From Cladosporium sp. IMV 00045 (Eukaryota; Ascomycota; Dothideomycetes; Cladosporiales; Cladosporiaceae): a stretch of DNA of 64,000 nucleotides. Shown piece by piece: positions 1 to 9,064 of this stretch. The first letter of the stretch is position 1; each line of letters opens with the position of its first letter. The notes under the pieces were generated by a model. It saw only the letters and a list, made by a program, of their open reading frames with translations. It did no database searches and had not been told where the DNA came from. Location: the NCBI GenBank assembly GCA_001931905.2, contig MSJI02000118.1, positions 62,001 through 126,000 on the forward strand, written 5' to 3'. Made by a program: the position numbers and the translations under genes.

Positions 1-1558
1 AGTTGGACAAGTCGTATGCGCGCTCGCCGCCGAAGAAGCCTTCGTTACGGATGGAGCGCTCGTTGAGAACGGTGCCGGCGGAACGGGGATGGTGCGATTC
101 TTCGGTTGCGGAGCCGCGGCGTTGCTTGCGCAGGTTGAATTCGTCGGCCATGCTTTGCGTGCCCATGTCTGTGGGCACCGAGCTGTAGATTCCGCCTGGC
201 GTTTCGGTTCCGGCAAAAGGTGTTTCGGTGCCGCGGCCGTCTTCGTCCTCTTCCTCCTCCTCATCTTCTTCCTCCTCTTCTTCCTCTTCTTCGTCGTCAT
301 CCTCGGGCGGTGCCAATTCTCCCCAGACGGTCTTGTCCACCGGTTCTGCCTTCGCTGCCTGCTCTGCCTGACTTTCCTGCTCTCCAACACCAAAGACGTC
401 GCCTCCCCAGAGTGGCTTACCTTGATCGTCAAGTGGCGGTTTGCCGTAACCGCCAGCGTGGAATCCCCATTGTGCACCGTAAGGTGGCGGGGCGTTGAGT
501 CCAGCAATTTTCATTGCAGGATACGAGGGAGGTGGGCCGAAACGTTGTTGGTTGATGAGCCATGGTGGCGGCGCGCCAGGTGGCATGTTGAGCGCCTCGC
601 GAAGCTCATCGCTCAATTCGCCAGGTCGCAGGTGGCGCAAGTTGGTCTCGTACTCCTTACCTTCGTAGTAGACTTCGCCATATCTAGTAAGGTTAGGCTT
701 GGTCTGACGGCGAAAGAATGCTTCGTAGAGTTTCTGGTAATCCACGTCGAGCTTGCCCATCTTCGGCTGCACACGTTCACGCTGCCTCTGCTTCAGACTG
801 GCCTCCGCTTGCTTCTCAAGCACGGCATCGCGCATTTCCGTGATACCAGTCTCGACAATGAACTTCGGCAGGGCGAATCCAGGCTTCTCAACGCCACGCT
901 TGGAACTGAGGTACTCGCGCTTGAGTGACCAGTGACTCGGCACGGGTACGACATTCCTCGAGCTCTTGATATTCACCAGCAACCTCGGGTCATGCGCCGA
1001 TGTGTCAGTCCACTCCACAACTTCTGGCTTGCGCACGATAGCCTTGAGCTCAGCAATACTAAGCTTGTTGGCCGCCTTGCGCGCCTTCTTCGAGAGTCGC
1101 TGTGTGGTCTCCGCTTCCTCGTCCTCGCCTTGAATGTTGTCATTGTCGTCGTCGTAGAAAACTTCTTCCTTCTCCGGGTCCTTCAGCTCGGGGTCCTGCT
1201 TGTCTCCTTCCTGGAATCTCGCGAACACATCGCGGAACTGATCGTAAAGTGGGTTGTCTGCGGTGATTTGCACTTCGGAGTCATCGACGTCGGGCACATC
1301 CTGTACTGGATCATCTTCGGCGGGCTGGACAGGCTGAACAGGAGTGTTCGCACTTGCGTCGTCCGCTAGGTTGGTCTTAGGTGCATCGTGGGCAGTCTCT
1401 GGTGCTGGAGTGGCGGATCCCTGAGTCCAAATTAGCCATTGTGGACTCTCGTTTGTGTGATGTTTGTCGCATACCTCGAGTTTTGCTTGCTTTTTGCGCG
1501 CACGACGCTGCTCATTCTTGGTTGGCTTGCGCGCCTTGGTCTGTTGTTCTGCGGCCAT
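1..1558 (-). CDS. CUS1: Splicing factor 3b subunit 2 (SAP145/Cus1), 3' truncated by window edge
   Basis: This is the SF3b subunit that helps U2 snRNP bind the branch site during spliceosome assembly in the nucleus. Two exons are visible: 1558-1475 and 1420 to the left edge, separated by a 54-nt intron (GTATGC to CAG). The ATG at 1558 opens a basic N-terminus (MAAEQQTKARKPTKNEQRR). About 500 residues are visible. An acidic, charged linker is followed by the DUF382 core (roughly residues 150-280, including RYGEVYYEGKEYE) and the proline-rich PSP segment (about 285-335, with RPGELSDELREALNMPPG). After these comes a long Asp/Glu run (about 400-425), then ...GTETPGGIYSSVPTDMGTQ, typical of the family. 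The C-terminus lies beyond base 1. Frame continuity and these motifs make the family call strong; the exact exon junction is inferred. Confidence 0.93.
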   Translation of the reverse strand, partial: MAAEQQTKARKPTKNEQRRARKKQAKLEVCDKHHTNESPQWLIWTQGSATPAPETAHDAPKTNLADDASANTPVQPVQPAEDDPVQDVPDVDDSEVQITADNPLYDQFRDVFARFQEGDKQDPELKDPEKEEVFYDDDNDNIQGEDEEAETTQRLSKKARKAANKLSIAELKAIVRKPEVVEWTDTSAHDPRLLVNIKSSRNVVPVPSHWSLKREYLSSKRGVEKPGFALPKFIVETGITEMRDAVLEKQAEASLKQRQRERVQPKMGKLDVDYQKLYEAFFRRQTKPNLTRYGEVYYEGKEYETNLRHLRPGELSDELREALNMPPGAPPPWLINQQRFGPPPSYPAMKIAGLNAPPPYGAQWGFHAGGYGKPPLDDQGKPLWGGDVFGVGEQESQAEQAAKAEPVDKTVWGELAPPEDDDEEEEEEEEEDEEEEEDEDGRGTETPFAGTETPGGIYSSVPTDMGTQSMADEFNLRKQRRGSATEESHHPRSAGTVLNERSIRNEGFFGGERAYDLSN

Positions 1559-2107
1559 GACGCCGGGCGTGATGCCTCACCTGTCACACTCAAGTCAAGT
1601 TGCCAGCTGCTCGGTCGAAATGATGTGTACTGGTGTCGGCGAGTTTGGGAAGTATGCTAGAAGAGTAGAAGTCAAGTTGTTGTGGCGGGTGTGAAAGAGC
1701 TCGGAGGGCCGATGAGGTCTTATCGTGGTGTTCGCGCTTTGAAGCGGCAACTTCAACTTCAACTTCGAGCTGAGGAGGCGCTCGGCAGTTCCCGCTTCAC
1801 TGACATTCACAGGGTTAGGGTTGGGTTACGCTCTTGATTCGCAACACTGTCAACCGGTCGTTCACAGGTGTTAGAGACGACTGATCCGATCAAATAGAGG
1901 CTGGGGGATATATGTGCTTTCTTCGCCTTTTTCTTCGCCATACAGATGTATGTTCAACATTTGAAGTACGCATTACAGGGCTGGGCTCTCCCAAAAACCG
2001 GGTGCCACAGCGATTGGTATACAAGTGTCAAATACAAGCAGGATAGTGGTTTCACGACACGGATCTGTTATTATGTACACTGATTGACCACCCTGATCAA
2101 TCTACCC
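1559..2107. other. Intergenic, CUS1 promoter / MTQ1 3' flank
   Basis: No gene recognised. It holds the upstream region of the minus-strand CUS1 gene (1559 rightward) and the 3' flank of the methyltransferase ending at 2108. Short reading frames on both strands show no family resemblance. Confidence 0.6.
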
Positions 2108-3298
2108 TCACCGACCCATCCACCGACAGCCCTCAGCTCTCCAAGCTACAACAGATCTCCCATTTCCCTGGCCCACCACCCTGATCTTCTGCAAACCCTC
2201 CCAACCAACCCGCACATACTCCTCCTCAGTCTTCGCACCAGGATCATCTCTCCAAATCTCAACCTCCCGCCAACGTCCCACAGCCATGGCAGCCACGCGA
2301 CACGCCTGCTCCATATCCGCCACTTCGAACAAGACGACTTTCGTGTCGAGCATGTCGCAAATTTCGAATAGTTTTGGGTAGAAGATATCGCCGTCGTCCA
2401 GTGGGGTTTCTGAATATGGCATTGGTGGAGGATCTGTCTTGGGTGGCACCAAAGCGAGTTTGGGCTCGAATTTGCGGACGGACGCTGCTGCTGTTCGTCG
2501 AAAGGCTGATGAGGAGATGTATGGAGGGTTGGAGATGAGTATTTCGTAGTCTAGCTTGGGTTGAGATCGGCCTTGCATTTCGAGAAGGGCATTGACGACG
2601 CTTGAAGGGTCATTTTCGTCGGCAAGAAGATCTGCGCGTAGGAATTGGATTTCGCGCAGAGTAGCTATGCGTTGCGATGCTGAGTTTCGCGCGGTAGCTT
2701 GCTCGCGGAGTTGAATCGATTTGTTCTCCTCGGCCAGACGCAATGCTTTGGGTGAAATGTCCACGCCTACGAGGCGGGCTACGTTGGGGTTCACGTCGCT
2801 GTGGCTGAACAGCTCATGGTGAAGGAGTAAAGGGATGCAACCGGTGCCTGTGCAAAGGTCCAGAATACTGACTGGGTCTTCAACAGGGTTCCGTTTCCAC
2901 GATTGAGACAGCAGACTGGCGAGGTGCGAGACGGATGCAGCTGTTTCTTGTCTATGAACAACGGATATCAGATGGAGTGCAAGGACGAAGGCTATGGAGA
3001 TCACCGACCTTGGTATGAGCACTTCCGGCCGACATTTGATTTCAAGATGGCCGAAAAATTCAGTGCCTAGGATATACTGCAGAGGCTCGCCTTTGGCACG
3101 GCGGTTTACATACTGCCGGAGGAGACGTTGCTGGTTGCCACGGGTTTGGTTGGAGGAAACCACCTCGGCGGCGTGCTCATCGAGCCATCTCAGCTCGTTC
3201 CGACACGATTGCAAGTCTCTACACACGGGGAGCAGAGGCGGTAGGAGAGGATCAATCCGTCGCGCGTAACGAAGCAGCGTAGGCGGTATGCGTGGCAT
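2108..3298 (-). CDS. MTQ1: HemK/PrmC-type release-factor glutamine N5-methyltransferase, probably mitochondrial
   Basis: An S-adenosylmethionine-dependent methyltransferase of the HemK family, which methylates the glutamine of the GGQ motif of peptide release factors; the Mtq1 branch acts on mitochondrial release factors. The frame is open from the ATG at 3298 to 2108. A 57-nt intron at 3008-2952 (GTCGGT to TAG) is probable because removing it gives VLIPRQETA, the family PR-x-ET motif; since 57 is a multiple of three, the unspliced frame also stays open. The product would be 377 aa. Visible motifs are the SAM motif DLCTGTGCIPLLL, the acidic VGVDISPKAL strand and the catalytic ISNPPYIS. The N-terminus has the family helical domain with GEPLQYILGTEFFG. 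It diverges from HEM13 with about 335 bp between the starts. Alternative: another HemK paralog; the donor is weak. Confidence 0.88.
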   Translation of the reverse strand: MPRIPPTLLRYARRIDPLLPPLLPVCRDLQSCRNELRWLDEHAAEVVSSNQTRGNQQRLLRQYVNRRAKGEPLQYILGTEFFGHLEIKCRPEVLIPRSVISIAFVLALHLISVVHRQETAASVSHLASLLSQSWKRNPVEDPVSILDLCTGTGCIPLLLHHELFSHSDVNPNVARLVGVDISPKALRLAEENKSIQLREQATARNSASQRIATLREIQFLRADLLADENDPSSVVNALLEMQGRSQPKLDYEILISNPPYISSSAFRRTAAASVRKFEPKLALVPPKTDPPPMPYSETPLDDGDIFYPKLFEICDMLDTKVVLFEVADMEQACRVAAMAVGRWREVEIWRDDPGAKTEEEYVRVGWEGLQKIRVVGQGNGRSVVAWRAEGCRWMGR

Positions 3299-3633
3299 GC
3301 GAGATGGGCGGAGGTCGCCGCGAAAAGGGAGGAACTAAATACACAAAGCAAAGGGAGATGGCTCGTTCGTTCGTTCGTCCATCGTTGCTGACCGACGCAC
3401 GAGCGTCTTTCACGGTGGAGCTGGACTGTGTTTCGCCCGCATCAAGCCGCGGTGTTTTGCGAGACTTTGCCCATCAAATCTCAGGGTCAGAGTCAAGTCG
3501 TAATGACCAGAACTGCTTGCTTTTACATGACGTGAACCACCTTTCGCTCTCTCACTCTTCTCCTCCCCTCCTTCTACTGTCATTCTCTTTGTATATTATC
3601 ATTTCTACCAGCCAAGTCATACTCACACCAATC
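3299..3633. promoter_or_regulatory. Divergent promoter region MTQ1 / HEM13
   Basis: The 335 bp between two divergent starts. It contains a short TTCG tandem run near 3365-3380 and a pyrimidine-rich tract (about 3545-3600, CTCTCTCACTCTTCTCCTCC) just before the HEM13 ATG, as is common in fungal promoters. No specific factor site is claimed. Confidence 0.5.
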
Positions 3634-4957
3634 ATGGCTGGCATTCGCCCTCCAATCCTCGACGCTGCGCTTAGGTCGTGCACTCGTGCCCGCCGAGCTC
3701 CAGCTCTTCGCAATGCGCCTTTCAGCAGGCGAACTCCCACGATTCAATGCAGACATTTTGGCGAGGCTGGCGGTAGGCCTCCAACGCCGCCCGGTGGGGG
3801 CGTTGGCAAGAACACTGTCGTTGCTCCCAAGACCCGCCTGGCGGTCGGTGTCGTCTTCATTGGCGCATTGATCTACTCAATGGTATGGACAAATCCTTCG
3901 CCATCTACATACAATCGCTCACAAGAACTTCCAGGCCACTGGCGATGCGGAACAGCAGCTCGAAGCTCCATCGATAGCCGAGAGGGACAGTCTCAGTAAG
4001 CGCGAGTCCGGCGTGACCGACGCCTCTCCCATGCGTCTGCGAATGGAACAGTTCATTAAGGCCAAGCAGGAGGAGATCGTCCGCGCGCTTGAAGCCGTCG
4101 ACGGCAAGCGCTTCCAAGTCGACAAGTGGGAGCGGCCGAACGGAGGAGGCGGAATCAGCTGCGTGCTGCAAGACGGCAATGTGTTCGAGAAGGCGGGCGT
4201 GAACATCTCGGTCGTGTACGGCACGCTTCCCCGACAGGCGATCAGCAAGATGAGAGTCAACCACAAGGCGCTGGACCCGGACGTCGAGAGCTTGGAGTTC
4301 TTCGCCGCTGGCTTGAGCTTGGTCGTCCACCCTCAAAACCCCATGGCGCCGACGGTGCACCTGAACTACCGCTACTTTGAGACTGCCAACGCGGACGGCA
4401 CCACCAACGCGTGGTGGTTTGGCGGCGGAACCGATCTGACGCCGTCGTACCTCTTCGACGAGGACGTGATCCACTTCCACCGCAACATCAAGGACGCATG
4501 CGACAAGCACGACAAGGAATACTACTCGCGCTTCAAGAAGTGGTGCGACGAGTACTTCTACATCCCCCACCGCAATGAATCCCGCGGCGTGGGCGGCATC
4601 TTCTTCGACGACCTCGACGAAAGCGAGAAGGACCAGGAGTCCCTCTTCAACTACATCCAGACTTGCGCGCACGCTTTCCTGCCCTCGTACATCCCCATCG
4701 TCGAGAGGAGAAAGGACATGCAGTTCACGGAGAAAGAGAAGGCATGGCAACAACTGCGACGAGGACGCTACGTCGAGTTCAACCTGGTTCACGACAGGGG
4801 CACTGCGTTCGGTTTGAACACCCCTGGCGCGAGAGTGGAGAGCATTCTGATGAGCTTGCCGCTCACGGCGAGATGGCAGTACCAGCACGAGCCCGACAAG
4901 AACAGCCGGGAAGACAGACTACTCTCGGTGTTGAAGAAGCCTGTGGACTGGGTGTAG
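3634..4957 (+). CDS. HEM13: Coproporphyrinogen III oxidase, oxygen-dependent
   Basis: Catalyses the O2-dependent oxidative decarboxylation of coproporphyrinogen III to protoporphyrinogen IX in heme synthesis. Exons 3634-3882 and 3935-4957, with a 52-nt intron (GTATGG to CAG) giving 423 aa; the join reads ...[15 protein letters not shown]. The catalytic domain spans about residues 115-423 and shows the signatures [23 protein letters not shown] and [18 protein letters not shown], all full length. The first ~85 residues are rich in Arg and Ala, poor in acids, and end in a hydrophobic stretch ([16 protein letters not shown]). That is the form of a bipartite mitochondrial intermembrane-space signal, unlike the cytosolic yeast enzyme; the location is inference. 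The ATG at 3634 is the first in frame. Confidence 0.96.
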
Positions 4958-6240
4958 ATGAATGACTGATTTTCCTTTTGTCTGATTGTCCAAGCAATCT
5001 TGTTTGATGCATAGCGAAGCGTCGGGTCGGGGAGTGAAGGATACAAGCTCTGCCGTACAGGGACATCTCTACACCAATCTTGTTATTTGTATCATCTGTA
5101 TATCAACTACCTAGGCTGCACGGCCGATCTGAACCATCTTAAGACCATCTTCACATGTATGCAGGAACGCCTCGCCCTAGAAATCATTAAGCGAGACGGC
5201 CTCGACCCTATCTATCCTTATGCTATCTTATCGTCCAAGCATCGAGAACGGCGTTTCGAATCTTCGATCCGAGCGCTATCGCCCTCTCGATTGCTTATCT
5301 TCCCGAATCCATCTGACCTCCGAAGTATCACCAGCTGCCTATCTTTCAGCCATGACTTCATCAAACAAGCCGACGCTAAGCACTTAGCAATGATAAATCG
5401 ACAACTTGACAACACCATCATTCTTCGCAAGAGAGCAACAATGAAAGATCACGTAACATGGACTTTCAATAGCAGGCAGATGAGACAACAACATCTGTGA
5501 CACATCTCAGTCCCCGGTCACCTCGTCATTCAGAGCACCAGCCGAAGACGGCGCGCGGTCTCATCAAGTGGCGCGAGCGCCCGCTATCTCCTCGAATCCT
5601 CCCCCAATGGATGTGGAGAAGGGCTGGCGTTGGTGGATGTGGAGTTGAGCCCTTCGATTGTGGGAAGCTTAGAGGCTGCACTTGCCTCGTTGGCTCTGGC
5701 CTCTGACACTTGTCGCCGTCTAGGGCCCGCCCGACGATGATACACCACCACCAGCTACGCCAGTCTCGCCCAGTGGTCGGTCGTCCGTCTGGCTTTGAGA
5801 GGAGTGGAGGACGAGGCACAGGAGGAATGAGCAACGCTGTGGCCCACTACTCGGTGGTCCCCCAATCCTCGTGATCGCCTCGGCCTCTGACTTCATGTCT
5901 ATCTGACTGACGGGAGTTACTAAGTCGTTCGCGCATGTCCTCGTTACTTGCACGATTACATGCACGCACGCGACACTGGACTTGTGCATTGATGTCTCGC
6001 TATCTTTCTCTGGCTTTGCTAGACCTACATCCTTATTCTTCTCGGCAATCGTTTGCTGTCTTTCCCATCTTACTCCTCTATATACACTTTCTTTAGCACT
6101 CCCATCTGCCACGCGCGTGTCCCGCAACCTAATCATACAGGGTGCTGTGACACGGGACCACCGTCCTTTCGACCTCGACGCACCACTCCCGCTGCGTAGT
6201 CTTAGCACACAACAAGACTGGCTCTCACCTTCTCACAACC
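4958..6240. other. Intergenic 1.3 kb, no gene recognised
   Basis: HEM13 3' flank followed by the long upstream region of the permease at 6241. Frames of 60-190 codons occur on both strands (for example 5982-6542 plus and 5720-6208 minus), but they are low-complexity or overlap the permease in another frame and match nothing I know. A pyrimidine-rich stretch with TATATACACTTTC lies near 6080-6095. Confidence 0.55.
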
Positions 6241-8029
6241 ATGGACGTCTTCCGACGCGGTTCGGCGTCTTCAGGCGGCGGCGGTGGCGGCACAGCAGCA
6301 CCGCGAAACAATTCCACCGTCGCCGCCGATGCCGCCCTGGCGCGAATGGGCTACAAGTCCGAACTGCCTCGCAACTTGTCCATGCTCTCGGTGCTAGGCC
6401 TCTCGTTCGCCATCATGGCCGTCCCCTACGGTCTGTCGACGACCATGTACATCGCTTTGACGGACGGGCAGAGCGTCACTGTGCTCTGGGGCTGGGTTCT
6501 TATCAGCTTGATTTCTATCAGTATTGCGGCGAGTTTGGCTGAAATTTGTGCGGTTTATCCTACTGCTGGAGGTGAGTTTCTTGATGATTTGTGGAGTTTG
6601 TCTACCGGAGAGGAAAGGTGTGCTGACATTCTCGACAAGGCGTGTATTACTGGTCTGCCATGATGTCGACTCCCGAATGGGCACCCATAGCAAGCTGGAT
6701 ATGCGGCTGGTTCAACTTGGTTGGCAATTGGACGGTAACACTGTCCATCAACTTCGGCGGTGCGCAACTGATCCTCAGCGCCATCAGTCTGTGGCGTGAA
6801 GACTTCGCGCCCACACCCTGGCAGACAGTCCTCTGCTTCTGGGCCATCATGCTCGTCTGCTTTCTGATCAACGCTTTCGGATCGCTCTACCTGGACCTCA
6901 TCAACAAGCTGTGCATCTGGTGGACTGGTGCAAGTGTCATCATTATCCTCGTCACCGTTCTCACCATGGCAGACGTCCGACGAAGCGGCGAGTACGTCTT
7001 CAGCCACTACGATGCGAGCGCTTCCGGATGGCCTGACGGATGGGCTTTCTTCGTCGGACTCCTGCAAGCCGCCTACACCCTGACTGGCTACGGTCTGGTT
7101 GCATCCATGTGCGAGGAAGTGCAAAACCCCGCCCGCGAAGTGCCCAAAGCGATGGTCATGTCCGTCGTCGCCGCTGGAATCACCGGCATCTTCTACCTCG
7201 TGCCCATCCTGTTCGTCATCCCGGACGTGCAAGAACTCCTCAACGCCTCCGCCGGCCAACCGATCACGCTCCTCTTCCGCATCGTCACCGGCTCTGCAGC
7301 AGGCGGCTTTGGCCTCCTCTTCCTCATCCTCGGCATCCAAATCTTCGCCGGCACGGGTGCCCTCACGGCCTCTTCGCGCTGCACCTACGCCTTCGCCCGC
7401 GACGGCGCCATCCCTGGCTCCCGCCTCTGGTCACAGACAAACCAGCGCTTGGGCGTACCTCTCTGGGGATTGGTCCTGTCAACCATCGTCGACTGCCTGC
7501 TCGGCTTGATCTACTTCGGCAGCGAAGCGGCTTTCAACTCTTTCACCGGCGTGGCGACCATTTGCCTCTCGTGCGGCTACGGCTTGCCGATTCTGGTCTC
7601 CGTCCTTCGACGCCGCGAACTGCTCCGCGCATCCACATTCTCCCTCGGCCGCTTCGGCTTCCTCATCAACATCATCTGCCTGTGCTGGATTTGCCTGGCG
7701 GTGGTACTATTCTGCATGCCAGTGAGGTAAGCATCGCTCCCCTCCCCTCCCCCAATCACGAAACCAAAAACAGCTAACACCTCCCCTCCCGCAGCCTCCC
7801 CGTAACAGCAACAGACATGAACTACGCCTCCGTCGTCTTCGCGGGCTTCGCCTCCATCAGCATCGGGTGGTACTTCATCCGCGGCCGCAAGCACTTCCGC
7901 GGCCCGCCCGTGCCCACCGACATGGACTCCATGGTCAAGGGGCAGAGCATCGATGTCGAGAAGGACTTGGGCAGTGGAGAGGTGCCGGGGAAGGAGATGG
8001 GGATGGAGAAAGCGCAGGGGGTGGAATAG
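6241..8029 (+). CDS. APC-superfamily amino acid / GABA / choline-type permease
   Basis: A plasma- or vacuolar-membrane permease of the amino acid-polyamine-choline superfamily, fungal GABA/choline permease branch. Three exons: 6241-6571, 6640-7726 and 7795-8029, with two 68-nt introns, giving 550 aa. Splicing restores AVYPTAGGVYYWSAMMS, the conserved TM3 region, and the last junction gives MPVSLPVTATDMNYASVV, typical of the TM11-12 loop of this branch. About 12 hydrophobic segments can be counted. ELPRNLSMLSVLGLSFAIM marks TM1, EEVQNPAREVPKAM follows TM6, and SRCTYAFARDGAIPGS is the TM8-9 loop. The cytosolic tails are hydrophilic; the N-tail contains a Gly run. Substrate cannot be told from sequence. 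The gene ends 55 bp before a poly-T run and the assembly gap. Confidence 0.9.
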
Positions 8030-8084
8030 TAGGCCCTTCCCCTTTTCCTTTTGTACTTTTTCTGATGGCTTTAGCGAGTCGCGG

Positions 8085-8678
8085 TTTTTTTTTTTTTTTT
8101 TTTTTTTNNNNNNNNNNNNNNNNNNNNNNNNNNNNNNNNNNNNNNNNNNNNNNNNNNNNNNNNNNNNNNNNNNNNNNNNNNNNNNNNNNNNNNNNNNNNN
8201 NNNNNNNNNNNNNNNNNNNNNNNNNNNNNNNNNNNNNNNNNNNNNNNNNNNNNNNNNNNNNNNNNNNNNNNNNNNNNNNNNNNNNNNNNNNNNNNNNNNN
8301 NNNNNNNNNNNNNNNNNNNNNNNNNNNNNNNNNNNNNNNNNNNNNNNNNNNNNNNNNNNNNNNNNNNNNNNNNNNNNNNNNNNNNNNNNNNNNNNNNNNN
8401 NNNNNNNNNNNNNNNNNNNNNNNNNNNNNNNNNNNNNNNNNNNNNNNNNNNNNNNNNNNNNNNNNNNNNNNNNNNNNNNNNNNNNNNNNNNNNNNNNNNN
8501 NNNNNNNNNNNNNNNNNNNNNNNNNNNNNNNNNNNNNNNNNNNNNNNNNNNNNNNNNNNNNNNNNNNNNNNNNNNNNNNNNNNNNNNNNNNNNNNNNNNN
8601 NNNNNNNNNNNNNNNNNNNNNNNNNNNNNNNNNNNNNNNNNNNNNNNNNNNNNNNNNNNNNNNNNNNNNNNNNNNNNN

Positions 8679-8710
<32 letters not shown>
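8085..8710. other. Assembly gap (571 N) flanked by poly-T homopolymers
   Basis: N's run from 8108 to 8678. A run of 23 T abuts the left side (8085-8107) and 32 T abut the right side (8679-8710). The gap therefore sits inside, or was caused by, a homopolymer or simple repeat between two convergent genes. Reading frames crossing it are artefacts. Confidence 0.97.
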
Positions 8711-9064
8711 CGAAATGTTGTACAAGTCCATGCCTGGAGAAATGTATCGATGATTACTCACCCTTTGAACGGCTGAATAAAAAGCCAATGGACAGATGTG
8801 GTTGTTACATGTAGTCTTGATCGACGTACTCAAGTGGCGTCGGAGCTGGACACGTCCAAGGGAAGCGAATATGATTCGAGAAGAGGACATGATGGTGTAT
8901 TAGGCAAAAAGACAACAGGGCATGCCATGCAAGATATCCGCAAAACGCCGTCGCTATGGTAAAAATAGGGGTGTGAAGATATTAACACAAGGGAGCCCCT
9001 AGGTATGCGAACAAATGCCGCTAAACGAAACAATAAAACAAAAAGCCCTTTCCAAGGAAATCCC
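8711..9064. other. 3' flank of the CSC1-like gene
   Basis: About 350 bp between the gap and the stop of the minus-strand channel gene. No gene recognised. It probably contains the 3' UTR of that gene. Confidence 0.5.

Noticed and set aside
89..928. 279-codon plus-strand frame rich in Phe/Leu
   Set aside because: It is the antisense of the SF3b2 coding exon; the Phe/Leu run mirrors the Asp/Glu run of the real protein.
3905..4888. 327-codon minus-strand frame
   Set aside because: Exact antisense shadow of HEM13, caused by GC-rich third positions; no domain.
6555..7340. 261-codon minus-strand acidic frame
   Set aside because: Antisense of the permease membrane spans.
7577..8890. Long frames crossing the N gap (both strands)
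   Set aside because: Open only because N and poly-T/poly-A codons contain no stops; not real.
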